From positions 1-29,427 of IMG/VR virus record IMGVR_UViG_3300023174_000502: 29,427 nt of DNA; one strand, 5' to 3'. Source of the stretch: a virus. Shown here piece after piece: positions 7,112-14,014 of this stretch (within the stretch, counting starts at the first letter, position 1; every line of letters begins with the position of its first letter). The notes beneath the pieces are model-generated. The model was not told the DNA's origin, made no database searches, and saw nothing but the letters and a program-made list of their open reading frames with translations. The translations under genes were made by a program, and so were the position numbers.

Positions 7112-7452
7112 GGCTTGGCTTCCTCCCATTTATCAATCGTGCGGAGGAAAGCCTCTGCGCGTTGTGATGCGGTGGCGAATGCAGGCGTGGACCATCGCTC
7201 ATTCATTGACTCAAGCGAGTACACATACGATGTAACGTGCTCGCTAGTCAGCACCTTCTCCGCCTCATGCATCGCATTGAGGTCGTTGAGGTAGTCTGGG
7301 ATTGAATTATGAGTGACAAGTTTTGCCTCTGGCGTAAGGACAAATTGGTAGGCAAATTCCCATCCTACCGTGGCGGCTAGTTGATCTGGATGTCCATTGC
7401 ATTTCCACCCACACGCTTCTGCGATGGCAATTCGTTGTTCTTCTGGTGTCAT
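7108..7452 (-). CDS. Phage protein of unknown function (114 aa)
   Basis: 114 aa. The ATG at 7452 overlaps the previous stop (ATGA) and has GGAGGAGG just upstream. The N-terminus has the look of a common phage hypothetical group: EEQRIAIAEACGWKC, then PDYLNDLNAMHEAEKVL, and a C-terminal SQRAEAFLRTIDKWEE. That pattern is familiar from early regions of many phages but has no known role that I can name. It is probably a small helical cytoplasmic protein. Confidence 0.75.
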   Translation of the reverse strand: MTPEEQRIAIAEACGWKCNGHPDQLAATVGWEFAYQFVLTPEAKLVTHNSIPDYLNDLNAMHEAEKVLTSEHVTSYVYSLESMNERWSTPAFATASQRAEAFLRTIDKWEEAKP

Positions 7453-7823
7453 TTCCCCTCCTCCATCACTCCGCACGGGAGCCATGTGACGCCCTTGTCG
7501 GTGGAGTGTTCGTGATTTTCCAATGCGGCTTCACGAGAAATAGGACCGGAATTAACCCAAATCTGTCCTATTTTATCGACTTCAAGGATAAGGCTTTTGG
7601 AATTATCATGCTTTGACTTGATCCACGCCCCCAGCGGAACCTCATCCGCAGTCCACGGGCGGAGTTTAGCGATGGATTTGATTCGGTACATTTCTGTGTC
7701 GTCACCCCAGTTCCAATACGGATCATCTGCTGTCACATTAGGTGTACGCTTTAATAACACTTCCTTCCCATCCACAAATGCTTGCATTACGCGGATGACT
7801 TCTTTGGTTTGTTTGATGTTCAT
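7449..7823 (-). CDS. Phage protein of unknown function (124 aa)
   Basis: 124 aa, first gene of the coupled run. Its middle (PYWNWGDDTEMYRIKSIAKL, followed by RPWTADEVPLGAWIK) is a recurring pattern in phage early hypothetical proteins, possibly a small beta-barrel. The start has an A-rich, SD-free leader (AAAAACAAACAAAATG) after a 16-bp gap from the resolvase gene. Function is not known. Confidence 0.78.
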   Translation of the reverse strand: MNIKQTKEVIRVMQAFVDGKEVLLKRTPNVTADDPYWNWGDDTEMYRIKSIAKLRPWTADEVPLGAWIKSKHDNSKSLILEVDKIGQIWVNSGPISREAALENHEHSTDKGVTWLPCGVMEEGK

Positions 7824-7839
7824 TTTGTTTGTTTTTTGC

Positions 7840-8295
7840 TTATTTGACTCCCTCCGAAATCATGGCGTGCTCCAGGATCAGCACGGCGTCCGCGGTTTTG
7901 AGCGTGATGTGCAGGCTGGGCCTCCTTTGCTGTGCCAGCCCCTTCAGGTGGGTCTTCCAGCCCTTGCCGTGCGTCTTGCTGGTGCCAGCCCCAATTGTCT
8001 TCTGCCAACGCTGTGGCGGCACCTCGATCACCCGGGTCTTGGATGCTGCGATCAGGCCATGCAGGAATCCGACGTTGCGCCCGAAGTTGAACATGGCGCT
8101 GCCGGGTGCTCCCTTGCCGCCGATGTAGCCGCCGACCTTTTCGATGTAGACCACGTCACTCACACCCAGCCTGTCGAGCATTAGGTTGCACACATCGGCA
8201 TCGGTGGTAGGCATAACGTCTAGCGTTATACCGCTGGGGCCGTAGTGCGCCAGGCCGCCTGACAGGCCCGGGTCGATTGCTAGGATGCGCTTCAC
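7840..8295 (-). CDS. RuvC-like Holliday junction resolvase
   Basis: 151 aa with the RNase-H fold of RuvC/poxvirus-type resolvases. Acidic residues sit where expected: D8 in LAIDPGLSGG, E52 in VVYIEKVGG, and D136 in LKTADAVLILEHA. Between them lie GFLHGLIAA and VPPQRWQKTIG, the usual helix and basic loop. It would cut branched DNA from recombination or replication, giving linear substrates for packaging. The start is GTG (8295), coupled to the ribbon-helix-helix-like gene as GTGA, with AAAGG upstream. Confidence 0.87.
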   Translation of the reverse strand: MKRILAIDPGLSGGLAHYGPSGITLDVMPTTDADVCNLMLDRLGVSDVVYIEKVGGYIGGKGAPGSAMFNFGRNVGFLHGLIAASKTRVIEVPPQRWQKTIGAGTSKTHGKGWKTHLKGLAQQRRPSLHITLKTADAVLILEHAMISEGVK

Positions 8296-8429
8296 TTTGC
8301 AGCCTTTCTTAGCCAGGTCATAATTGCCTTGTCGGCTACTGCCTGCATTTTTAGGCCGTAGGCGAGGCAGTAGTCCCGCAGGGCCTTATGTGTGGTGGGT
8401 GTCACGTTGATGGTTTTTGGTTTGGTCAT
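8292..8429 (-). CDS. Ribbon-helix-helix-like small protein (45 aa)
   Basis: 45 aa, coupled by ATGA to the lysozyme-like gene and by GTGA to the resolvase gene. A short strand (KTINVTPTTH), then two helices (KALRDYCLAYGLKMQAVADK and AIMTWLRKAA), matches the size and order of Arc/CopG-type ribbon-helix-helix DNA binders. That makes it a candidate autoregulator; an alternative is a small uncharacterised helical protein. Confidence 0.68.
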   Translation of the reverse strand: MTKPKTINVTPTTHKALRDYCLAYGLKMQAVADKAIMTWLRKAAK

Positions 8430-8758
8430 TTGAGATGCTTCTTCACCTTGGCCCAGTAGGCCTCGGTGGCAGATTTGCGGTCGCCTGCAGGACCGCCATT
8501 CCATCTCCTGGCCAACTGCTCGGTGGTGGCGCCGCGGCCGTAGTGCTTCAAGTAAGCCTCGCACACTGCTCGGGCCTGCACCCGGTTGGTCATGTCCTCC
8601 CAGCGGTAGTGGCTGCCAGTGATCCGGTTCACATCCTGCACCACACCGCGGTGGATCTGCAGGGGGCCAATGGCGCGTCCGTTGTCGCCAATGGCTAGAT
8701 CGTTGCCGGAGGACTCGACGATGATCAGGGCGCTGATGAGGTTTGAGATGGTGGTCAT
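8426..8758 (-). CDS. Lysozyme-like muramidase / transglycosylase
   Basis: 110 aa. A compact lysozyme-superfamily domain: catalytic Glu E15 in IIVESSGND, the GPLQI motif at 31-35, and WNGGP at 86-90 followed by a Tyr-containing helix (EAYWAKVKKHL). It would cleave the glycan of peptidoglycan, as endolysin or to let DNA through the wall. There is no signal peptide or transmembrane anchor, so release through a holin would be needed. Start ATG 8758 (MTTISNL) is chosen over one 20 residues upstream because the fold begins there; its leader CTCCAAACC has no SD. It lies far from the putative holin genes at 19.5-19.9 kb. Confidence 0.85.
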   Translation of the reverse strand: MTTISNLISALIIVESSGNDLAIGDNGRAIGPLQIHRGVVQDVNRITGSHYRWEDMTNRVQARAVCEAYLKHYGRGATTEQLARRWNGGPAGDRKSATEAYWAKVKKHLK

Positions 8759-8945
8759 GGTTTGGAGATTTATGCGCGTTGGCCAGTCGCGCCCCTGGTT
8801 GGGTGGTATTGGCCCCACCCGGGCCTAAAGTGTTGTTGCCTTCGACGTGATCAAGATGACCCAGACCACGCCAACGGTCTACATAAAAAACTGTTTTTCT
8901 GTAGATTTGAGAAAAAACCCAATGTTTACCGAGTCGAAACCGCTG
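8759..8945. promoter_or_regulatory. 187-bp intergenic region with hairpins and shared 14-mer
   Basis: The longest gene-free stretch. It contains CGGGCCTAAAGTGT at 8820-8833 (identical to 808-821), a small GGCCC/GGGCC stem next to it, and an imperfect inverted repeat at 8879-8904 (CTACA/TGTAG around A5/T5 tracts). T-tracts on both strands could mark a weak terminator for the gene at 8946-9128. I cannot identify a consensus promoter. Confidence 0.5.
8820..8833. repeat. 14-bp repeat shared with the primase leader (copy 2)
   Basis: CGGGCCTAAAGTGT, same orientation as 808-821, lies 62 bases upstream of the lysozyme-like gene start. It is preceded by GGCCCCACC, giving a local GGCCC/GGGCC stem on the minus-strand transcript. 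Confidence 0.6.
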
Positions 8946-9128
8946 TCACTTTTTGTCGATCAGCACGAATTTGGCGAAGAACTCAGCCTTGGGACGGCAA
9001 TGGATCTGGCCGTCGTCGACCCTGCGATAGACCACGGCGTCCCATTTGGTCTCACCGACGCGCAGTTTGGCGTCGAGAGTGACCACCTCGACCTCAATCA
9101 ACGGCTTGAATTTGTTGAAGAAACGCAT
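8946..9128 (-). CDS. Small phage protein of unknown function (60 aa)
   Basis: 60 aa from ATG 9128 (MRFFNKFKPLIEVEVVTLDA). Beta-strand-rich, with alternating hydrophobic residues (VEVVTLDAKLRV, WDAVVYRRVDDG), and ending FAKFVLIDKK. It overlaps the end of the winged-helix gene by 31 bases in another frame. A longer ORF starting at 9284 exists but would run through that gene. No SD is seen, so the start is uncertain. Confidence 0.6.
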   Translation of the reverse strand: MRFFNKFKPLIEVEVVTLDAKLRVGETKWDAVVYRRVDDGQIHCRPKAEFFAKFVLIDKK

Positions 9129-9355
9129 CGGTAGTGTGGCACTGGGTAAGATGCCCTGGTTGGCATCGGTATGCGGAATGTCCTGAACTCCATGATGCCG
9201 TTCTTGACCGCCGCAGTCAGCATTTGATTTGTCTGAGCCCTCGCAAGCCCCCATTCCTTGCCCCACTGGAGCGCGGTTTTCCATTCAGGGGCCGGGACCT
9301 CAACTTTACGCTGAATCTCGTCCCGAATGCGTTTTAGAAGCTCGGCAGATTCCAT
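9098..9355 (-). CDS. Winged-helix-like DNA-binding protein (85 aa)
   Basis: 85 aa. The start ATG at 9355 is fixed by a strong SD (AAGGAG at 9368-9363, 7 nt away) and overlaps the end of the metallophosphoesterase-like gene by about 20 bases. Residues 22-57 read as a helix-turn-helix (EWKTALQWGKEWGLARAQTN, QMLTAAVKNGIMEF), followed by a possible beta wing with FRTFRIP and YPVPHYR. A small transcription regulator or DNA-binding accessory is likely; the target is unknown. Confidence 0.72.
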   Translation of the reverse strand: MESAELLKRIRDEIQRKVEVPAPEWKTALQWGKEWGLARAQTNQMLTAAVKNGIMEFRTFRIPMPTRASYPVPHYRCVSSTNSSR

Positions 9356-10053
9356 AGCTTTTCTCCTTGGGGCCATTGGTGGACGTAGAGTTGGGAGGTG
9401 GTGTCGGTGTACTCGCCGAACACGATGCCGTGCGACCACGCTAACGTACCGCGTCGCCGTAGCGCGTAATCCATGCATGGCGCGTCCGCCAGTGTCCCGG
9501 GCGACAGACACACCGGATGGTCGCTGCGACGCCCTGTGGCCATCCCTGCGCGATGCGCATGGGCCACCACGGTGTTGCCCCAAGTCTCTGCGGTGTCGCG
9601 CATAAAGTTCTCGGAGTAAAGGATGCCATGGCCCCACTTGTAGCCTCCCAACGTGTACCAGCTGCGAGGCAGCACGTCGTGATGTTTGATGAAAACTTGG
9701 GCATGCCGCTTGATCGGCTCACACATCTTGTCCCAGATGGCTTCGGCAAAGCCCCGCACCACGGTGTTGTGGTGGTGCAGGTACTTCAAAGCTCTTTGAT
9801 CGTGGTTGCCCAGGATGAACACCGTCGGTCTCAAGGCATTTAGAAAGTCTCGACCACACTCAATGTCATCGAGATAGTCGTCCGCATGATCCGAGTCGTC
9901 AGGATTGGCAAGAGAACCTGCGCGGAGGCTGGCGAGGTCGTAGGCGTCCCCCAAGTGGATCACTTCATCGGGCTTGAATTGCTCACGGAAAAGCAGGGCA
10001 GCAGCCAGCGCATCCTTGTTTGCCCTGTTACCGTGACTGCACCCGACAGCCAT
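9334..10053 (-). CDS. Calcineurin-like metallophosphoesterase
   Basis: 239 aa from ATG 10053; GTG 10056 and TTG 10095 are alternatives. Metallophosphoesterase motifs: motif I region VGCSHGN (H7), HLGDAYD (D36), LGNHDQR (N83, H84, D85) and a C-terminal AHAHR. Motif I normally reads D-x-H; here the Asp position is Cys5, so metal-site chemistry may differ or activity may be lost. By family it could act as a phosphodiesterase or phosphatase on nucleic acid, nucleotides or protein; the substrate cannot be told. Its start faces the only plus-strand gene across a short divergent region. Confidence 0.84.
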   Translation of the reverse strand: MAVGCSHGNRANKDALAAALLFREQFKPDEVIHLGDAYDLASLRAGSLANPDDSDHADDYLDDIECGRDFLNALRPTVFILGNHDQRALKYLHHHNTVVRGFAEAIWDKMCEPIKRHAQVFIKHHDVLPRSWYTLGGYKWGHGILYSENFMRDTAETWGNTVVAHAHRAGMATGRRSDHPVCLSPGTLADAPCMDYALRRRGTLAWSHGIVFGEYTDTTSQLYVHQWPQGEKLWNLPSF

Positions 10054-10123
10054 CACACGTTTTCGGCCTTGGACAATGGTCACACCGGATTGCAAGCATT
10101 TTCTCTAATCAATTGCAAGCACT
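10054..10123. promoter_or_regulatory. Divergent start region with 10-bp direct repeats
   Basis: This is the only divergent gene pair in the window, so promoters in both directions are expected here. ATTGCAAGCA occurs twice (10089-10098 and 10112-10121), 23 bp apart, about two helical turns, a spacing typical of operator pairs. The second copy abuts the plus-strand ATG at 10124. I find no good -35/-10 pair. If the TTG at 10095 is the true leftward start, copy 1 straddles it. Confidence 0.5.
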
Positions 10124-10372
10124 ATGGCTACACCTCGCATCAAAATCACGGAACGTAAGCTGCACCGGCACAAGGCAGACGGCCTCGCTTGGGTCGGTGA
10201 CGGCCGCATTGAGATCGACCCTCGGCTGGATGAAAAGTACCGGCTCGAGGTCCTGGTGCATGAGCTACTGCACCACATGCATTCAGAGTGGGTCGAGGAG
10301 GAGGTAGAACGCCACGGCGAATGGCTTGGGAAGATCCTGTGGCGGCAGGGGTATCGAAGGGTCAAAGGTTAA
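10124..10372 (+). CDS. Small zincin-like (HELLH) putative metallopeptidase
   Basis: 82 aa, the only rightward gene. It has a short N-terminal strand region (GLAWVGDGRIEIDPRL) and then a helix with HELLHH (H46, E47, H50), the HExxH zinc motif, followed by an acidic helix (EWVEEEVERHGEWLGKILW) whose Glu residues could supply the third ligand. At this length it is a minimal zincin core of the kind seen as small phage-encoded metallopeptidase-like proteins. There is no secretion signal, so it acts inside the cell; the substrate is unknown. Its stop is one base from the stop of the convergent 890-aa gene, leaving no room for a terminator. Confidence 0.75.
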   Translation: MATPRIKITERKLHRHKADGLAWVGDGRIEIDPRLDEKYRLEVLVHELLHHMHSEWVEEEVERHGEWLGKILWRQGYRRVKG

Positions 10373-10373
10373 A

Positions 10374-13046
10374 TTAAGCCACATCCAGATCGACTAGCCT
10401 GATTGTCCGGTACAGATCGCCGTTGGTTGCGTCAACGTAACTGGCTCCGACAACGGTCTCACCAAATCCGTAGGCCCGTTTTGGAATCCACGCAGTAGCC
10501 GCAACAGGAGTTGATGCGTATGGCCGCGCATTGGTCACGTCAAAATTGTATGATCGAAAACCCTTGCTTCCGCAATAGCTAGCAATTGCGGTTTGCGACA
10601 CGTAGTAATACGGATCTCCGGTTGCCGGATCAGTTCCCGTTTGCGCACGGATTCCGTTAGCAAGACAAGCATCATATTGGTCAAGACTGAGGTAAAAACC
10701 CTCAGCGCCGGTAGGGGTTGTGTCTTTTGAGATAAAGTCTCCCAGCTTTGATGGGGCAAGCACCCCAGATGCATCAAATGCGTAAATTGGGCACCAAACC
10801 TCACCGTGAGCCAACGGGACAGCGCGGTTCCATCCAGAAACGTGAGCCTCCAACAGATTCCAAAGAAATGCTGACTTTGGAATCTTGTGATAAAACTGGC
10901 CAATCCCGTCGTAATCCAAAGCGTTTGCAGTTGGGATGTAGGGTAGATCAAAATAGGTCGATGCGGTCCATCTAATGTCTGAAATGTAAGCCTGTTCAGT
11001 CGAAGTCACAGAGACTTGCGTGTACCATGGAGCCAAACAAGCCATTGCAGCATTGTTTCGGTCTTTGAAAACATCATCGGAGACACCAGTGCTTTGAACT
11101 GTTCTGTCTGGCCTCCCTAAAACTCTGACAGATGCGTCAACACCACCTTTGCCGCCCCATTTGTTGACCCAAAAATCAGATCCAAAAACATTGGTGGTTG
11201 CTGGGCTTACAGGATTTGTCGTAAAAACTCGCTGAAGATTGTAATCGTAGACGCTGCTGGAAAATCCCCACGGTCCACCAGATGGAACGTAGGAGCAATT
11301 TACGGCAGGATGTGATGCTCCTCCACCAATTGCGGTTCCTATTTGAGGGAATACATATCCATACATTCCGCTGTAATTGCTTGGCTGCGCAAGAATGTAT
11401 GTTTTTTTGGAAGATATGTAAGGTGTATTGCTGTATGATCCAGCACCAAACCGAGACGGCCTCCAATCTGTTCTAAGCTCCATAACGTTTGCCGTGCGCT
11501 CATAGCTAGGTATGTCGCTGAAAGCATTTGCATCAAATTGGTCTATTCCAACAGCAGTTGAAACGGCCACTTGCAATCCAATTGGAGTCAATCTGACAAT
11601 TCCAACCTTTTCTTCAGAAATGTCGGCAACGTCGTTAAAGCTGTTGATAAAACCCTCCTCAACAGCAATCCGTCTGCGAAGTGTTCGCATTGTTTCCATC
11701 CAGGTCGGGACATTTCCGGATTGCCATTGGGTTGCTGCATTCGGTGTTGCTACGTTTTGCGTGTAGTAGTAGGACGGGTAAGCAATTGAAATGTAAGTTG
11801 TAGTAGGATTGATCTGCCAATATGGATCGGTTGAACCAAAAAACACATTGCAATCAATCGGATAGATTCTGACAATTGCATTTAGTCTCTTGCTAGTCAT
11901 CACCAATACATCACCAGAAACCTCAGCGTTGATACCTATGCGTTGCAGCTTAGGCATGAAGTCGTAGACTCCGGTAAAGACAGTGATGTAATCTTCAAAC
12001 ACAGCACCGGAAAGACTGCTGTAAATCTGAACCCTAGCGCGACCCCAAGTAAAGATTGCATCACCAATTGCGGTGTTTGCATTGGTTGGATCTTCGTATT
12101 CCGGAAATATTGCTCGGATATCGTACATGTACCGAGCGTCAACCCAAGCATCCATTGCTCGCATCCATTGGAGCAAAAGAAACGGATTTGCTATGTTGTT
12201 GGCTTTTGCTGATCGCTCCATGCAGACGGCAAGGGAATCCGGTTGTCCATACATTGGAGGCCCGCCAGCAAAATACGGAACGTCACCTTGGAAGTACGGG
12301 AAGAAATATGTGCATGCAGAGCCTCCGGGCCATGTTGTAGCCCAAGTTCCATCTGGTCGCCTTCTAAACGATCTGCAGCCCCTTGGTGGAACTATGTGGC
12401 GGTCTGCGCTCCCGTCTGGAAGCTGAAGAAACACAGTCGCCCCATTGGAACCGCAATTGTGAACCCTCCAACAATCGAAGCGTTGATATGTGTTGAGAAT
12501 CTTAAACTCAGAAACTCCTTCTAGCTTAATGTCAGCAACTGCGATTTTGTGTTTGTGGATTCTTCCGGGAGGCAGTGAAGGAGTTGAGCTTACTGAGGAA
12601 AAATAAGACCTTACGTATGAACTCATCCCAGAGTTCCAATCATCAAAACCTAGGTGAACGTCGTAATCAATGCCATTGATATTGCGCTTGTGTAATTCAA
12701 AAGACTTTTGAATTGATTCAACATTGCAATAGCTGGAATTGAATGATGCAACGTAATGGTCTACATAAACCTGACCACCAACAACGTCCAGATATTTGTT
12801 TTCAAGTTTTGAAAGCTCTACGGCAATCTGCGTCTGCGTTGGCGTGTTTCCTGTCACATAAAAGCTTGCAGCAGGATTGGTGCAATATTCGTATTGAACC
12901 CCAAATGGAATTTTAGAATTTAAACCAATAACAAACGGGCTTTTGCCGTCTAATGTTCTTGCGCACTTGTTGTCAAACCTCGCATACAGATCGTTCAGGT
13001 TGCGAGCATTCCACATCGCATCCTTTCTATCAATTGCCAGTGGCAT
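10374..13046 (-). CDS. Large tail-tip / receptor-binding candidate (890 aa)
   Basis: 890 aa, the largest gene and last of the tail block. No family is recognised. The sequence is rich in Tyr, Ser, Asn and aromatic residues, with many short strand-like segments and scattered Cys, as in large beta-rich virion proteins. The N-terminus (MPLAIDRKDAMWNARNLNDL) could be a virion-anchoring helix. The C-terminus has KRAYGFGETVVGASYVDATN, reminiscent of small carbohydrate-binding-like repeats. By eye the gene is clearly AT-richer and uses more A/T-ending codons than its neighbours, which suggests separate acquisition, typical of host-range genes. It follows the distal tail genes by one base (TGATATG). 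Confidence 0.65.
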   Translation of the reverse strand: MPLAIDRKDAMWNARNLNDLYARFDNKCARTLDGKSPFVIGLNSKIPFGVQYEYCTNPAASFYVTGNTPTQTQIAVELSKLENKYLDVVGGQVYVDHYVASFNSSYCNVESIQKSFELHKRNINGIDYDVHLGFDDWNSGMSSYVRSYFSSVSSTPSLPPGRIHKHKIAVADIKLEGVSEFKILNTYQRFDCWRVHNCGSNGATVFLQLPDGSADRHIVPPRGCRSFRRRPDGTWATTWPGGSACTYFFPYFQGDVPYFAGGPPMYGQPDSLAVCMERSAKANNIANPFLLLQWMRAMDAWVDARYMYDIRAIFPEYEDPTNANTAIGDAIFTWGRARVQIYSSLSGAVFEDYITVFTGVYDFMPKLQRIGINAEVSGDVLVMTSKRLNAIVRIYPIDCNVFFGSTDPYWQINPTTTYISIAYPSYYYTQNVATPNAATQWQSGNVPTWMETMRTLRRRIAVEEGFINSFNDVADISEEKVGIVRLTPIGLQVAVSTAVGIDQFDANAFSDIPSYERTANVMELRTDWRPSRFGAGSYSNTPYISSKKTYILAQPSNYSGMYGYVFPQIGTAIGGGASHPAVNCSYVPSGGPWGFSSSVYDYNLQRVFTTNPVSPATTNVFGSDFWVNKWGGKGGVDASVRVLGRPDRTVQSTGVSDDVFKDRNNAAMACLAPWYTQVSVTSTEQAYISDIRWTASTYFDLPYIPTANALDYDGIGQFYHKIPKSAFLWNLLEAHVSGWNRAVPLAHGEVWCPIYAFDASGVLAPSKLGDFISKDTTPTGAEGFYLSLDQYDACLANGIRAQTGTDPATGDPYYYVSQTAIASYCGSKGFRSYNFDVTNARPYASTPVAATAWIPKRAYGFGETVVGASYVDATNGDLYRTIRLVDLDVA

Positions 13047-13047
13047 A

Positions 13048-13257
13048 TCAATAGAACCAAGACTCTTCCGAGGTCTGTACCGTGGTCGAGCTTACCGGGG
13101 TCTTGAGCGTCGTGCCATTGGCATTCTGCTCGACACGTTGGCCGGGCCCGGCAACAAGCTGGACACGGCGCACGGCCTCAATGAGCTGATTGATGGCCCG
13201 GGCATGGTCTGCCTTCAGGCCGCGCTCGGACAATTTGGCTGGGAGTTGTATCGGCAT
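13048..13257 (-). CDS. Small tail-region protein (69 aa)
   Basis: 69 aa. Helical N-terminal half (LSERGLKADHARAINQLIEA, VRRVQLVAGPGQ), then a Thr/Ser-rich end (NGTTLKTPVSSTTVQTSEES) closing with WFY. The pattern of a short helix followed by glycine/threonine-rich strand resembles small phage proteins lying before fibre genes. It is likely a tail-tip accessory linking to the 890-aa protein encoded next. Function is inferred from position only. Confidence 0.65.
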   Translation of the reverse strand: MPIQLPAKLSERGLKADHARAINQLIEAVRRVQLVAGPGQRVEQNANGTTLKTPVSSTTVQTSEESWFY

Positions 13258-13261
13258 GGCC

Positions 13262-13618
13262 TTAGATCTCGCAGAACTGCGCGAAGATCTTCACCGGGCT
13301 GTTCGATGCTCTGACGTACATCGTGGCATCGACCCACGGGATCAGGATGAACTGCCCGGCAGGAATCTGGAAGCTGTACGGCGAGGAAGGCCCGATTGAG
13401 ACCGGGTTGACCAGATCGAGGTTGACCACCAGAAGGCGGTACGGTGTACCGAGATCCGCGGTCAGATCGAGGGCCTCGTCGGTGGTTCCGACCACCTGAG
13501 TCTGCTGCCCCATATCGGTGCCGGTCATGTTGGCCACCGCGCTGTAGGACAGTGAATTGATCGTTGCACCGCCTTTCGCAGCATAAAGCCGCGCCGACAT
13601 CTCGACTTCGTTGGCCAT
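13262..13618 (-). CDS. Distal tail protein, tandem paralog B (118 aa)
   Basis: 118 aa, clearly homologous to the upstream neighbour (13631-13990). Shared landmarks are M(A)(N/D)E at the start, ARLYA-K-GA, GTDMG-QTQ, EALD, IPAG---LIP and an identical FCEI end; I estimate somewhat under half the residues identical. Beta-rich, with a hydrophobic strand pattern and no catalytic signature. The two may form a hetero-oligomeric ring or collar at the tail tip. The leader CTACCAACACC has no SD. Confidence 0.75.
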   Translation of the reverse strand: MANEVEMSARLYAAKGGATINSLSYSAVANMTGTDMGQQTQVVGTTDEALDLTADLGTPYRLLVVNLDLVNPVSIGPSSPYSFQIPAGQFILIPWVDATMYVRASNSPVKIFAQFCEI

Positions 13619-13630
13619 GGTGTTGGTAGG

Positions 13631-13990
13631 TTAGATCTCGCAGAAGGTGGCCTGAATGGTCACCGAGGAAGTGTCGGCCTTCAGGTAGAGCGTGGCGCTG
13701 ACATAGGGGATCAGCAGCGTCTCGCCGGCCGGGATGCGCATCGTGTAGGTGCCGGAGACAAACCCGGCCTCGACGAAGTTGGTGCTGTCGAGGTTGCTGA
13801 TCAGCAGCTTGTAGGGGCTGGAGACATCGACCGGCACGTCGAGGGCCTCGACCGTGATGCCGATGAGCTGTGTCTGGCTGCCCATGTCGGTGCCGACCAT
13901 GGTGGCGGTTTTGGTGTAGGTTACCGAGGGCAGATACGCACCGTTTTTTGAAGCGTACAGCCGGGCCGTCATTTGAATCTCGTCTGCCAT
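13631..13990 (-). CDS. Distal tail protein, tandem paralog A (119 aa)
   Basis: 119 aa, the upstream member of a tandem duplicated pair. It carries TARLYASKNGAYLPSVTY, GTDMGSQTQLIG, MRIPAGETLLIPYV and ends QATFCEI, aligned end to end with the neighbour without large gaps. It follows the 275-aa minor tail gene, whose own end lies 25 bases away. The leader CACTCACACCTT is A/C-rich and lacks an SD. A structural role in the tail tip is inferred from position and the beta-rich sequence. Confidence 0.75.
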   Translation of the reverse strand: MADEIQMTARLYASKNGAYLPSVTYTKTATMVGTDMGSQTQLIGITVEALDVPVDVSSPYKLLISNLDSTNFVEAGFVSGTYTMRIPAGETLLIPYVSATLYLKADTSSVTIQATFCEI

Positions 13991-14014
13991 AAGGTGTGAG
14001 TGTTTTGGTTAATG

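Noticed and set aside
32-10053. Lysogeny module (integrase, CI/Cro pair, attachment site)
   Set aside because: The HTH, winged-helix and RHH-like proteins are small and not arranged as a divergent repressor switch, and no tyrosine or serine recombinase motif is visible.
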